From: Pictodentalium vernedei
Taxonomy: Eukaryota; Mollusca; Scaphopoda; Dentaliida; Dentaliidae
Direction of reading: 5' to 3'
NCBI GenBank assembly: GCA_031216915.1
Contig: CM062294.1
Location: 165,743,455-165,807,454 of the forward strand
Length of the DNA stretch: 64,000 bases
This document shows positions 39,285 to 55,300 of the stretch, in pieces. The notes under the pieces were generated by a model. It did not search any database. It had not been told where the DNA came from and saw only the letters and a program-made list of their open reading frames with translations. Position 1 is the first letter of the stretch, and every line of letters begins with the position of its first letter. The translations under genes were made by a program, and so were the position numbers.

Positions 39285-42200
39285 ACTTTATTTTCTCATT
39301 TAGCACAGGGTCTCTGAACCTGGAATACAATTTTTACCTACTGATTAAACATGCCAGTCATGCTATGACAGATATTGGTACCCTTTCTCCATATTTTATC
39401 ATTTATCACATAGTCTCTGAACCTTTAATACAATTTTACTCTACTCAGTGTGTCTGTCATGCTGGAACATACATTGCTACATTTTCTCCATTTTCTGTCT
39501 TGTAGCACAGAGTCTTGGAACCTGGAATACAATTTTACAGTACTGAGTAAACATGTCAGTTATGCTATGACAGGTATTGCTACATTTTGTCCATATTTCG
39601 TCATGTAGCACAGAGTTTCTGAACCTGTTATACAATTTTACATTGCTCAGTATGCAGGCCGGTTATGCTATGACAGGTATTCCTACATTTTCTCCATATT
39701 TTGTTTTGTTGCACAGAATCTCTGAATCTGTAATACAATTTTTCACTACTCATTAATCATTCGATTAGTCATTAGAGCAATGATGGCTATCGCTGCATTT
39801 TCTCCTTACTTTCCCATATAGCACTCTCTGACCTGGAATGCAATGATACATTGCTCAGTATGCAGGCCAGTCATGCTGAATCCGCAATACAATTTTACAC
39901 TACTCATTAATGATTCCAGTAGAGCAATGATGGGTATTGCTACATTTTCTTCATATTTCGTCATTTAGCACAGAGTCTCTGAACCTGGAATGCAATTATA
40001 CTTTGCTCAGTATGCAGGCCAGTCAGGCTCTGACAGGTATTCCTACATTTTATCCATATTTTGTCTTGTAGCACAGAGTCTCTGAATCCGTAATACAATT
40101 TTTCTCTACTCAGTGAACATGCCAGTCATGCTATGTCAGGTATTGCTACATTTTCTCTATATTTCACCATGTAGCACAGAGTCTCTGAGCCTGAAATACA
40201 ATTTTATATTGCTCAGTGTGCAGGCCAATCATCCTATGACAGGTACTCCAACATTCTCTCCATATTTTGGCTTGTAGCACAGAGTCTCTGAATCCGTAAT
40301 ACAATTTTTCACTACTCATTAATCATTCGAGTAGAGCAATGGTGGGTATCGTTACATTTTCTTCATATTTAGTCATTTAGCACAGAGTCTCTGAACCTGG
40401 AATGCAATTATACTTTGCTCAGTATGCAGCCCAGTCATGCTATGACAGGTATTCCTACATTTTATCCATATTTTTGTCTTGTAGCACAGAGTCTCTGAAT
40501 CCGTAATACAATTTTTCTCTCCTCAGTGAACATGCCAGTCATGCTATGACAGGTATTGCTACGTTTTCTCTATATTTCGTCATGTAGCACAGAGTCTCTG
40601 AGCCTGGAATACAATTTTACATTGCTCAGTATGCAGGCCAATCATGCTATGACAGGTATTCCTACATTTTCTCCATATTTTGTCTTGTAGCACAGAGTCT
40701 CTGAATCCATAATACAATTTTTCACTACTCATTAATCATTCGAGTAGAGCAATGGTGGGTATCGCTACATTTTCTCCTTATTTTCCCATATAGCACAGAG
40801 TCTCTGAACCTGGAATGCAATGATACATTGCTCAGTATGCAGGCCAGTCATGCTATGACAGCTTTTCCCACATTTTCACCATATTTTGTGTTGTAGCACA
40901 TAGTCTCTGAATCCGTAATACAATTTCACACTACTCTTTAATCATTCAAGTAGAGCAATGATGGGTATTGCTACATTTTCTTTATATTTTGTCATTTAGC
41001 ACAGAGTTTCTGAACCTGGAATGCAATTATACTTTGCTCATTATGCAGGCCAGTCAGGTTATGACAGGTATTCCTACATTTTATCCATATTTTGTCTTGT
41101 AGCACAGAGTCTCTGAATCCGTAATACAATTTTACACTACTCATTAATCATTCCAGTAGACCAATAATGGGTATTGCTACATTTTCTTCATATTTTGTCA
41201 TTTAGCACAGAGTCTCTGAACCTGGAATGCAATTATACCTTGCTCAGTATGCAGGCCAGTCATGCTATGACAGGTATTCCTACATTTTATCCATATTTTG
41301 TCTTGTAGCACAGAGTCTCTGAATCCGTAATACAATTTTACACTACTCTTTAATCATTCCAATAGAGCAATGATGGGTATTGCTACATTTTCTTCATATT
41401 TTGTCATTTAGCACAGAGTCTCTGAACCTGGAATGCAATTATACTTTGCTCAGTATGCAGGCCCGTCGGGCTATGACAGGTATTCCTACATTTTATCCAT
41501 ATTTTGCCTTGTAGCACAGAGTCTCTGAATCCGTAATACAATTTTTCTCTACTCAGTGAACATGCCAGTCATGCTATGTCAGGTATTGCTACATTTTCTC
41601 TATATTTCATCATGTAGCACAGAGTCTCTGAGCCTGGAATACAATTTTCCATTGCTCAGAATGCAGGCCAATCATGCTATGGCAGGTATTCCTACATGTT
41701 CTCCATATTTTATCTTGTAGCACAGAGTCTCTGAATCCGTAATACAATTTTACACTACTCATTAATCATTCGAGTAGAGCAATAATGGGTATTGCTACAT
41801 TTTCTTCTTATTTTGTCATTTAGCACAGAGTCTCTGAACCAGAAATGCAATTATACTTTGCTCAGTATGCAGGCCAGTCAGGCTATGACAGGTATTCCTA
41901 CATTTTATCCATATTTTGTCTTGTAGCACAGAGTCTCTGAATCCGTAATACAATTTTTCACTACTCATTAATCATTCGAGTAGAGCAATGGTGGGTATTG
42001 TTACATTTTCTTCATATTTAGTCATTTAGCACAGAGTCTCTGAACCTGGAATGCAATTATACTTTGCTCAGTATGCAGCCCAGTCATGCTGTGACAGGTA
42101 TTCCTACATTTTATCCATATTTTGTCTTGTAGCACAGAGTCTCTGAATCCGTAATACAATTTTTCTCTCCTCAGTGAACATGCCAGTCATGCTATGACAG

Positions 42201-45200
42201 GTATTGCTACGTTTTCTCTATATTTCGTCATGTAGCACAGAGTCTCTGAGCCTGGAATACAATTTTACATTGCTCAGTATGCAGGCCAATCATTCTATGA
42301 CAGGTATTCCTACATTTTCTCCATATTTTGTCTTGTAGCACAGAGTCTCTGAATCCGTAATATAATTTTTCACTACTCATTAATCATTCGAGTAGAGCAG
42401 TGGTGGGTATCGCTACATTTTCTCCTTATTTTCCATATAGCACAGAGTCTTTGAACCTGGAATGCAATGATACATTGCTCAGTATGCAGGCCAGTCATGC
42501 TATGACAGGTTTTCCCACATTTTCACCATATTTTGTCTTGTAGCACAGAGTCTCTGAATCCGTAATATAATTTTACAGTACTCTTTAATCATTCAAGTAG
42601 AGCAATGATGGGTATTGCTACATTTTCTTCATATTTTGTCATTTAGCACAGAGTCTTGGAACCTAGAATGCAATTATACTTTGCTCAGTATGCAGGCCAA
42701 TCAGGCTATGACATGTATTCCTACATTTTATCCATATTTTGTCTTGTAGCACAGAGTCTCTGAATCCGTAATACAATTTTTCTCTACTCAGTGAACATGC
42801 CAGACATGCTATGTCAGGTATTGCTACATTTTCTCTATATTTCATCATGTAGCACAGAGGCTCTGAGCCTGGAATACAATTTTACATTGCTCATAATGCA
42901 GGCCAATCATGCTATGGCAGGTATTCCTACATGTTCTCCGTATTTTATCTTGTAGCACAGAATCTCTGAATCTGTAATACAATTTTACACTTCTCATTAA
43001 TCATTCGAGTAGACCAGTGATGGGTATTGCTACATTTTCTTCCTATTTTGTCATTTAGCACAGAGTCTCAGAACCTGAAATGCAATTATACTTTCCTCAG
43101 TATGCAGACCAGTCAGGCTATGACAGGTATTCCTACATTTTATCCATATTTTGTCTTGTAGCACAGAGTCTCTGAATCCGTAATACAATTTTACACTACT
43201 CATTAATCATTCCAATAGAGCAATAATGGGTATTGCTACATTTTCTTCATATTTTTTCATTTAGCACAGAGTCTCTGAACCTGGAATGCAATTATACCTT
43301 GCTCAGTATGCAGGCCAGTCATACTATAACAGGTTTTCCCACATTCTCTCCATATTTTGTCTTGTAGCACAGAGTCTCTGAATCCGTAATACAATTTTTT
43401 ACTACTCTGTGAAAATGCCACTCATGCTATGACAGGTATTGCTACATTTTCTCTATATTTCACCATGTAGCACAGAGTCTCTGAGCCTGAAATACAATTT
43501 TACATTGCTCAGTATGCAGGCCAATCATCCTATGACAGGTATTCCTACATTCTCTGCATAGTTTGGCTTGTAGCACAGAGTATCTGAGTCCGTAATACAA
43601 TTTTTCACTACTCATTAATCATTCGAGTAGAGCAATGGTGGATATTGTTACATTTTCTTCATATTTAGTCATTTAGCACAGAGTCTCTGAACCTGGAATG
43701 CAATTATACTTTGCTCAGTATGCAGCCCAGTCATGCTATGACAGGTATTCTTACATTTTATCCATATTTTGTCTTGTAGCACAGAGTCTCTGAATCCGTA
43801 ATACAATTTTTCTCTACTCGGGGAACATGCCAGTCATGCTATGTCAGGTACTGCTACATTTTCTCTATATTTCATCATGTAGCACAGAGTTTCGGAGTCT
43901 GGAATACAATTTTACATTGCTCAGTATGCAGGCCAATCATGCTACGGTAGGTATTCCTACATGTTCTCCATATTTTGTCTTGTAGCACAGAGTCTCTGAA
44001 TCCGTAATACAATTTTACACTACTCATTAATCATTCCAGTAGAGCAATAATGGGTATTGCTACATTTTCTTCATATTTTGTCATTTAGCACAGAGTCTCT
44101 GAACCTGGAATGCAATTATACCTTGCTCATTATGCAGGCTAGTCATGCTATGACAGGTATTCCTACATTTTATCCATATTTTGTCTTGTAGCACAGAGTC
44201 TCTGAATCCATAATACAATTTTACACTACTCTTTAATCATTCCAATAGAGCAATGATGGGTATTGCTACATTTTCTTCATATTTTGTCATTTAGCGCAGA
44301 GTCTCTGAACCTGGAATGCAATTATACCTTGCTCAGTATGCAGGCCAGTCATACTATAACAGGTTTTCCCCACATTCTCTCCATATTTTGTCTTGTAGCG
44401 CAGAGTCTCTGAATCCGTAATACAATTTTTTACTACTCAGTAAAAATGCCAGTTATGCTATGACAGGTATTGCTACATTTTCTCTATATTTCATCATGTT
44501 GCGAGTCTTTGAGCCTGGAATACAATTTTACATTGCTCAGTATGCAGGCCTGTCATGCTATGACAGGAATTCCTACATTTTCTCCATATTTTGTCTTGTA
44601 GTACAGAGTCTCTGAATCCGTAATACAATTTTTTACTACTCAGTGAAAATGCCAGTCATGCTATGACAGGTATAGCTACATTTTCTCTATATTTCACCAT
44701 GTAGCACAGAGTCTCTGAGCCTGAAATTCAAGTTCACATTGCTCAGTATGCAGGCCAATCATCCTATGACAGGTATTCCTACATTCTCTCCATATTTTGG
44801 CTTGTAGCCCAGAGTCTCTGAATCCGTAATACAATTTTTCACTACTCATTAATCATTTGAGTAGAGCAATGGTGGGTATTGTTACGTTTTCTTCATATTT
44901 AGTCATTTAGCACAGAGTCTCTGAACCTGGAATGCAATTATACTTTGCTCAGTATGCAGCCCAGTCATGCTATGACAGGTATTCCTACATTTTATCCATA
45001 TTTTGTCTTGTAGCACAGAGTCTCTGAATCCGTAATACAATTTTTCTCTCCTCAGTGAACATGCCAGTCATGCTATGACAGGTATTGCTACGTTTTCTCT
45101 ATATTTCGTCATGTAGCACAGAGTCTCTGAGCCTGGAATACAATTTTACATTGCTCAGTATGCAGGCCAATCATGCCATGACAGGTATTCCTACATTTTC

Positions 45201-46330
45201 TCCATATTTTGTCTTGTAGCACAGAGTCTCTGAATCCGTAATACAATTTTTCACTACTCATTAATCATTCGAGTAGAGCAATGGTGGGTATCGCTACATT
45301 TTCTCCTTATTTTCTCATATAGCACAGAGTCTCTGAACCTGGAATGCAATGATACATTGCTCAGTATGCAGGCCAGTCATGCTATGACAGGTTTTCCCAC
45401 ATTTTCTCCATATTTTGTCTTGTAGCACAGAGTCTCTGAATCCGTAATACAATTTTACACTACTCTTTAATCATTCAAGTAGAGCAATGATGGGTATTGC
45501 TACATTTTCTTCATATTTTGTCATTTAGCACAGAGTCTCTGAACCTGAAATGCAATTATACTTTGCTAAGTATGCAGCCCAGTCATGCTATGACAGGTAT
45601 TCCTACATTTTATCCATATTTTGTCTTGTAGCACAGAGTCTCTGAATCCGTAATACAATTTTTCTCTTCTCAGTAAACATGCCAGTCATGCTATGACAGG
45701 TATTGCTACATTTTCTCTATATTTCGCCATGTAGCACAGAGTCTCTGAGCCTGGAATACAATTTTACATTGCTCAGTATGCAGGCCAATCATGCTATGAC
45801 AGGTATTCCTAGATTTTCTCCATATTTTGTCTTGTAGCACAGAGTCTCTGAATCCGTAATACAATTTTTCACTACTCATTAATCATTCGAGTAGAGCAAT
45901 GGTGGGTATCGCTACATTTTCTCCTTATTTTCCCATATAGCACAGAGTCTCTGAACCTGGAATGCAATGATACATTGCTCAGTATGCAGGCCAGTCATGC
46001 TATGACAGGTTTTCCCACATTTTCACCATATTTTGTCTTGTAGCACAGAGTCTCTGAATCCGTAATACAATTTTACAGTACTCTTTAATCATTCAAGTAG
46101 AGCAATGATGGGTATTGCTACATTTTCTTCATATTTTGTCATTTAGCACAGAGTCTCTGAACCTGGAATGCAATTATACTTTGCTCAGTATGCAGGCCCG
46201 TCAGGCTATGACAGGTATTCCTACATTTTATCCATATTTTGTCTTGTAGCACAGAGTCTCTGAATCCGTAATACAATTTTTCTCTACTCAGTGAACATGC
46301 CAGTCATGCTATGTCAGGTATTGCTACATT

Positions 46331-49300
46331 TTCTCTGTATTTCATCATGTAGCACAGAGTCTCTGAGCCTGGAATACAATTTTACATTGCTCAGAATGCA
46401 GGCCAATCATGCTATGGCAGGTATTCCTACATGTTCTCCATATTTTATCTTGTAGCACAGAGTCTCTGAATCCGTAATACAATTTTACTCTACTCATTAA
46501 TCATTCGAGTAGAGCAATAATGGGTATTGCAACATTTTCTTCTTATTTTGTCATTTAGCACAGAGACTCTGAACCTGAAATGCAATTATACTTTGCTCAG
46601 TATGCAGGCCAGTCAGGCTATGACAGCTATTCCTACATTTTATCCATATTTTGTCTTGTAGCACAGAGTCTCTGAATCCGTAATACAATTTTTTACTACT
46701 CAGTGAAAATGCCAGTCATGCTATGACAGGTATTGCTACATTTTCTCTATATTTCACCATGTAGCACAGAGTCTCTGAGCCTGAAATACAATTTTACATT
46801 GCTCAATATGCAGACCAATCATCCTATGACAGGTATTCCTACATTTTATCCATATTTTGTCTTGTAACACAGAGTCTCTGAATCCGTAATACAATTTTTC
46901 TCTCCTCAGTGAACATGCCAGTTATGCTATGACAGGTATTGCTACGTTTTCTCTATATTTCGTCATGTAGCACAGAGTCTCTGAGTCTGGAATACAATTT
47001 TATATTGCTCGGTGTGCAGGCCAATCATGCTATGACAGGTATTCCTACATTTTCTCCACATTTTGTCTTGTAGCACAGAGTCTCTGAATCCGTAATACAA
47101 TTTTTCTCTCCTCAGTGAACATGCCAGTCATGCTATGACAGGTATTGCTACGTTTTCTCTATATTTCGTCATGTAGCACAGAGTCTCTGAGCCTGGAATA
47201 CAATTTTACATTGCTCAGTATGCAGGCCAATCATGCCATGACAGGTATTCCTATATTTTCTCCATATTTTGTCTTGTAGCACAGAGTCTCTGAATCCGTA
47301 ATACAATTTTTCACTACTCATTAATCATTCGAGTAGAGCAATGGTGGGTATCGCTACATTTTCTCCTTATTTTCCCATATAGCACAGAGTCTCTGAACCT
47401 GGAATGCAATGATACATTGCTCAATATGCAGGCCAGTCATGCTATGACAGGTTTTCCCACATTTTCTCCATATTTTGTCTTCTAGCACAGAGTCTCTGAA
47501 TCCGTAATACAATTTTACACTACTCATTAATCATTCGAGTAGAGCAATAATGGGTTTTGCTACATTTTCTTCTTATTTTGTCATTTAGCACAGAGTCTCT
47601 GAACCTGAAATGCAATTATACTTTGCTAAGTATGCAGGCCAGTCAGGCTATGACAGGTATTCCTACATTTTATCCATATTTTGTCTTGTAGCACAGAGTC
47701 TCTGAATCCGTAATACAATTTTACAGTACTCTTTAATCATTCAAGTAGAGCAATGATGGGTATTGCTACATTTTCTTCATATTTTGTCATTTAGCACAGA
47801 GTCTCTGAACCTGGAATGCAATTATACTTTGCTCAGTATGCAGGCCCGTCAGGCTATGACAGGTATTCCTACATTTTATCCATATTTTGTCTTGTAGCAC
47901 AGAGTCTCTGAATCCGTAATACAATTTTTCTCTACTCAGTGAACATGCCAGTCATGCTATGTCAGGTATTGCTACATTTTCTCTGTATTTCATCATGTAG
48001 CACAGAGTCTCTGAGCCTGGAATACAATTTTACATTGCTCAGAATGCAGGCCAATCATGCTATGGCAGGTATTCCTACATGTTCTCCATATTTTATCTTG
48101 TAGCACAGAGTCTCTGAATCCGTAATACAATTTTACTCTACTCATTAATCATTCGAGTAGAGCAATAATGGGTATTGCAACATTTTCTTCTTATTTTGTC
48201 ATTTAGCACAGAGACTCTGAACCTGAAATGCAATTATACTTTGCTCAGTATGCAGGCCAGTCAGGCTATGACAGCTATTCCTACATTTTATCCATATTTT
48301 GTCTTGTAGCACAGAGTCTCTGAATCCGTAATACAATTTTTTACTACTCAGTGAAAATGCCAGTCATGCTATGACAGGTATTGCTACATTTTCTCTATAT
48401 TTCACCATGTAGCACAGAGTCTCTGAGCCTGAAATACAATTTTACATTGCTCAATATGCAGACCAATCATCCTATGACAGGTATTCCTACATTTTATCCA
48501 TATTTTGTCTTGTAACACAGAGTCTCTGAATCCGTAATACAATTTTTCTCTCCTCAGTGAACATGCCAGTTATGCTATGACAGGTATTGCTACGTTTTCT
48601 CTATATTTCGTCATGTAGCACAGAGTCTCTGAGTCTGGAATACAATTTTATATTGCTCGGTGTGCAGGCCAATCATGCTATGACAGGTATTCCTACATTT
48701 TCTCCACATTTTGTCTTGTAGCACAGAGTCTCTGAATCCGTAATACAATTTTTCTCTCCTCAGTGAACATGCCAGTCATGCTATGACAGGTATTGCTACG
48801 TTTTCTCTATATTTCGTCATGTAGCACAGAGTCTCTGAGCCTGGAATACAATTTTACATTGCTCAGTATGCAGGCCAATCATGCCATGACAGGTATTCCT
48901 ATATTTTCTCCATATTTTGTCTTGTAGCACAGAGTCTCTGAATCCGTAATACAATTTTTCACTACTCATTAATCATTCGAGTAGAGCAATGGTGGGTATC
49001 GCTACATTTTCTCCTTATTTTCCCATATAGCACAGAGTCTCTGAACCTGGAATGCAATGATACATTGCTCAATATGCAGGCCAGTCATGCTATGACAGGT
49101 TTTCCCACATTTTCTCCATATTTTGTCTTCTAGCACAGAGTCTCTGAATCCGTAATACAATTTTACACTACTCATTAATCATTCGAGTAGAGCAATAATG
49201 GGTTTTGCTACATTTTCTTCTTATTTTGTCATTTAGCACAGAGTCTCTGAACCTGAAATGCAATTATACTTTGCTAAGTATGCAGGCCAGTCAGGCTATG

Positions 49301-52300
49301 ACAGGTATTCCTACATTTTATCCATATTTTGTCTTGTAGCACAGAGTCTCTGAATCCGTAATACAATTTTACACTACTCTTTAATCATTCAAGTAGAGCA
49401 ATGATGGGTATTGCTACATTTTCTTCATATTTGGTCATTTAGCACAGAGTCTCTGAACCTGGAATGCAATTATACTTTGCTCAGTATGCAGCCCAGTCAT
49501 GCTATGACAGGTATTCCTACATTTTATCCATATTTTGTCTTGTAGCACAGAGTCTCTGAATCCGTAATACAATTTTTCTCTTCTCAGTAAACATGCCAGT
49601 CATGCTATGACAGGTATTGCTACATTTTCTCTATATTTCGCCATGTAGCACAGAGTCTCTGAGCCTGGAATACAATTTTACATTGCTCAGTATGCAGGCC
49701 AATCATGCTATGGCTGGTATTCCTACATGTTCTCCATATTTCGTCTTGTAGCACAGAGTCTCTGAATCCGTAATACAATTTTACACTACTCATTAATCAT
49801 TCCAGTAGACCAATAATGGGTATTGCTACATTTTCTTCATATTTTGTCATTTAGCACAGAGTCTCTGAACCTGGAATGCAATTATACCTTGCTCAGTATG
49901 CAGGCCAGTCATGCTATGACAGGTATTCCTACATTTTATCCATATTTTGTCTTGTAGCACAGAGTCTCTGAATCCGTAATACAATTTTACACTACTCTTT
50001 AATCATTCCAATAGAGCAATGATGGGTATTGCTACATTTTCTTCATATTTTGTCATTTAGCACAGAGTCTCTGAACCTGGAATGCAATTATACTTCGCTC
50101 AGTATGCAGGCCCGTCAGGCTATGACAGGTATTCCTACATTTTATCCATATCTTGTCTTGTAGCACAGAGTCTCTGAATCCGTAATACAATTTTTCTCTA
50201 CTCAGTGAACATGCCAGTCATGCTATGTCAGGTATTGCTACATTTTCTCTGTATTTCATCATGTAGCACAGAGTCTCTGAGCCTGGAATACAATTTTACA
50301 TTGCTCAGAATGCAGGCCAATCATGCTATGGCAGGTATTCCTACATGTTCTCCATATTTTATCTTGTAGCACAGAGTCTCTGAATCCGTAATACAATTTT
50401 ACTCTACTCATTATTCATTCGAGTAGAGCAATAATTGGTATTGCAACATTTTCTTCTTATTTTGTCATTTAGCACAGAGACTCTGAACCTGAAATGCAAT
50501 TATACCTTGCTCAGAATGCAGGCCAGTCATAGTATAACAGGTATTCCCACATTCTCTCCATATTTTGTCTTGTAGCACAGAGTCTCTGAATCCGTAATAC
50601 AATTTTTTACTACTCAGTGAAAATGCCAGTCATGCTATGACAGGTATTGCTACATTTTCTCTATATTTCACCATGTAGCACAGAGTCTCTGAGCCTGAAA
50701 TACAATTTTACATTGCTCAATATGGAGACCAATCATCCTATGACAGGTATTCCTACATTTTATCCATATTTTGTCTTGTAGCACAGAGTCTCTGAATCCG
50801 TAATACAATTTTTCTCTCCTCAGTGAACATGCCAGTTATGCTATGACAGGTATTGCTACGTTTTCTCTATATTTCGTCATGTAGCACAGAGTCTCTGAGT
50901 CTGGAATACAATTTTATATTGCGCAGTGTGCAGGCCAATCATGCTATGACAGGTATTCCTACATTTTCTCCACATTTTGTCTTGTAGCACAGAGTCTCTG
51001 AATCCGTAATACAATTTTTCTCTCCTCAGTGAACATGCCAGTCATGCTATGACAGGTATTGCTACGTTTTCTCTATATTTCGTCATGTAGCACAGAGTCT
51101 CTGAGCCTGGAATACAATTTTACATTGCTCAGTATGCAGGCCAATCATGCCATGACAGGTATTCCTATATTTTCTCCATATTTTGTCTTGTAGCACAGAG
51201 TCTCTGAATCCGTAATACAATTTTTCACTACTCATTAATCATTCGAGTAGAGCAATGGTGGGTATCGCTACATTTTCTCCTTATTTTCCCATATAGCACA
51301 GAGTCTCTGAACCTGGAATGCAATGATACATTGCTCAGTATGCAGGCCAGTCATGCTATGACAGGTTTTCCCACATTTTCACCATATTTTGTCTTGTAGC
51401 ACAGAGTCTCTGAATCCGTAATACAATTTTACAGTACTCTTTAATCATTCAAGTAGAGCAATGATGGGTATTGCTACATTTTCTTCATATTTTGTCATTT
51501 AGCACAGAGTCTCTGAACCTGGAATGCAATTATACTTTGCTCAGTATGCAGGCCCGTCAGGCTATGACAGGTATTCCTACATTTTATCCATATTTTGTCT
51601 TGTAGCACAGAGTCTCTGAATCCGTAATACAATTTTTCTCTACTCAGTGAACATGCCAGTCATGCTATGTCAGGTATTGCTACATTTTCTCTGTATTTCA
51701 TCTTGTAGCACAGAGTCTCTGAGCCTGGAATACAATTTTACATTGCTCAGAATGCAGGCCAATCATGCTATGGCAGGTATTCCTACATGTTCTCCATATT
51801 TTATCTTGTAGCACAGAGTCTCTGAATCCGTAATACAATTTTACTCTACTCATTAATCATTCGAGTAGAGCAATAATGGGTATTGCAACATTTTCTTCTT
51901 ATTTTGTCATTTAGCACAGAGACTCTGAACCTGAAATGCAATTATACTTTGCTCAGTATGCAGGCCAGTCAGGCTATGACAGCTATTCCTACATTTTATC
52001 CATATTTTGTCTTGTAGCACAGAGTCTCTGAATCCGTAATACAATTTTTTACTACTCAGTGAAAATGCCAGTCATGCTATGACAGGTATTGCTACATTTT
52101 CTCTATATTTCACCATGTAGCACAGAGTCTCTGAGCCTGAAATACAATTTTACATTGCTCAATATGCAGACCAATCATCCTATGACAGGTATTCCTACAT
52201 TTTATCCATATTTTGTCTTGTAACACAGAGTCTCTGAATCCGTAATACAATTTTTCTCTCCTCAGTGAACATGCCAGTTATGCTATGACAGGTATTGGTA

Positions 52301-55300
52301 CGTTTTCTCTATATTTCGTCATGTAGCACAGAGTCTCTGAGTCTGGAATACAATTTTATATTGCTCAGTGTGCAGGCCAATCATGCTATAACAGGTATTC
52401 CTACATTTTCTCCACATTTTGTCTTGTAGCACAGAGTCTCTGAATCCGTAATACAATTTTTCTCTCCTCAGTGAACATGCCAGTCATGCTATGACAGGTA
52501 TTGCTACGTTTTCTCTATATTTCGTCATGTAGCACAGAGTCTCTGAGCCTGGAATACAATTTTACATTGCTCAGTATGCAGGCCAATCATGCCATGACAG
52601 GTATTCCTATATTTTCTCCATATTTTGTCTTGTAGCACAGAGTCTCTGAATCCGTAATACAATTTTTCACTACTCATTAATCATTCGAGTAGAGCAATGG
52701 TGGGTATCGCTACATTTTCTCCTTATTTTCCCATATAGCACAGAGTCTCTGAACCTGGAATGCAATGATACATTGCTCAGTATGCAGGCCAGTCATGCTA
52801 TGACAGGTTTTCCCACATTTTCACCATATTTTGTCTTGTAGCACAGAGTCTCTGAATCCGTAATACAATTTTACAGTACTCTTTAATCATTCAAGTAGAG
52901 CAATGATGGGTATTGCTACATTTTCTTCATATTTTGTCATTTAGCACAGAGTCTCTGAACCTGGAATGCAATTATACTTTGCTCAGTATGCAGGCCTGTC
53001 AGGCTATGACAGGTATTCCTACATTTTATCCATATTTTGTCTTGTAGCACAGAGTCTCTGAATCCGTAATACAATTTTTCTCTACTCAGTGAACATGCCA
53101 GTCATGCTATGTCAGGTATTGCTACATTTTCTCTGTATTTCATCATGTAGCACAGAGTCTCTGAGCCTGGAATACAATTTTACATTGCTCAGAATGCAGG
53201 CCAATCATGCTATGGCAGGTATTCCTACATGTTCTCCATATTTTATCTTGTAGCACAGAGTCTCTGAATCCGTAATACAATTTTACTCTACTCATTAATC
53301 ATTCGAGTAGAGCAATAATGGGTATTGCAACATTTTCTTCTTATTTTGTCATTTAGCACAGAGACTCTGAACCTGAAATGCAATTATACTTTGCTCAGTA
53401 TGCAGGCCAGTCAGGCTATGACAGCTATTCCTACATTTTATCCATATTTTGTCTTGTAGCACAGAGTCTCTGAATCCGTAATACAATTTTTTACTACTCA
53501 GTGAAAATGCCAGTCATGCTATGACAGGTATTGCTACATTTTCTCTATATTTCACCATGTAGCACAGAGTCTCTGAGCCTGAAATACAATTTTACATTGC
53601 TCAATATGCAGACCAATCATCCTATGACAGGTATTCCTACATTTTATCCATATTTTGTCTTGTAACACAGAGTCTCTGAATCCGTAATACAATTTTTCTC
53701 TCCTCAGTGAACATGCCAGTTATGCTATGACAGGTATTGGTACGTTTTCTCTATATTTCGTCATGTAGCACAGAGTCTCTGAGTCTGGAATACAATTTTA
53801 TATTGCTCAGTGTGCAGGCCAATCATGCTATAACAGGTATTCCTACATTTTCTCCACATTTTGTCTTGTAGCACAGAGTCTCTGAATCCGTAATACAATT
53901 TTTCTCTCCTCTGTGAACATGCCAGTCATGCTATGACAGGTATTGCTACGTTTTCTCTATATTTCGTCATGTAGCACAGAGTCTCTGAGCCTGGAATACA
54001 ATTTTACATTGCTCAGTATGCAGGCCAATCATGCCATGACAGGTATTCCTATATTTTCTCCATATTTTGTCTTGTAGCACAGAGTCTCTGAATCCGTAAT
54101 ACAATTTTTCACTACTCATTAATCATTCGAGTAGAGCAATGGTGGGTATCGCTACATTTTCTCCTTATTTTCCCATATAGCACAGAGTCTCTGAACCTGG
54201 AATGCAATGATACATTGCTCAGTATGCAGGCCAGTCATGCTATGACAGGTTTTCCCACATTTTCTCCATATTTTGTTTTCTAGCACAGAGTCTCTGAATC
54301 CGTAATACAATTTTACACTACTCATTAATCATTCGAGTAGAGCAATAATGGGTATTGCTACATTTTCTTCTTATTTTGTCATTTAGCACAGAGTCTCTGA
54401 ACCTGAAATGCAATTATACTTTGCTAAGTATGCAGGCCAGTCAGGCTATGACAGGTATTCCTACATTTTATCCATATTTTGTCTTGTAGCACAGAGTCTC
54501 TGAATCCGTAATACAATTTTACACTACTCTTTAATCATTCAAGTAGAGCAATGATGGGTATTGCTACATTTTCTTCATATTTGGTCATTTAGCACAGAGT
54601 CTCTGAACCTGGAATGCAATTATACTTTGCTCAGTATGCAGCCCAGTCATGCTATGACAGGTATTCCTACATTTTATCCATATTTTGTCTTGTAGCACAG
54701 AGTCTCTGAATCCGTAATACAATTTTTCTCTTCTCAGTAAACATGCCAGTCATGCTATGACAGGTATTGCTACATTTTCTCTATATTTCGCCATGTAGCA
54801 CAGAGTCTCTGAGCCTGGAATACAATTTTATATTGCTCAGTATGCAGGCCAATCATGCTATGGCTGGTATTCCTACATGTTCTCCATATTTTGTCTTGTA
54901 GCACAGAGTCTCTGAATCCGTAATACAATTTTACACTACTCATTAATCATTCCAGTAGACCAATAATGGGTATTGCTACATTTTCTTCATATTTTGTCAT
55001 TTAGCACAGAGTCTCTGAACCTGGAATGCAATTATACCTTGCTCAGTATGCAGGCCAGTCATGCTATGACAGGTATTCCTACATTTTATCCATATTTTGT
55101 CTTGTAGCACAGAGTCTCTGAATCCGTAATACAATTTTACACTACTCTTTAATCATTCCAATAGAGCAATGATGGGTATTGCTACATTTTCTTCATATTT
55201 TGTCATTTAGCACAGAGTCTCTGAACCTGGAATGCAATTATACTTTGCTCAGTATGCAGGCCCGTCAGGCTATGACAGGTATTCCTACATTTTATCCATA

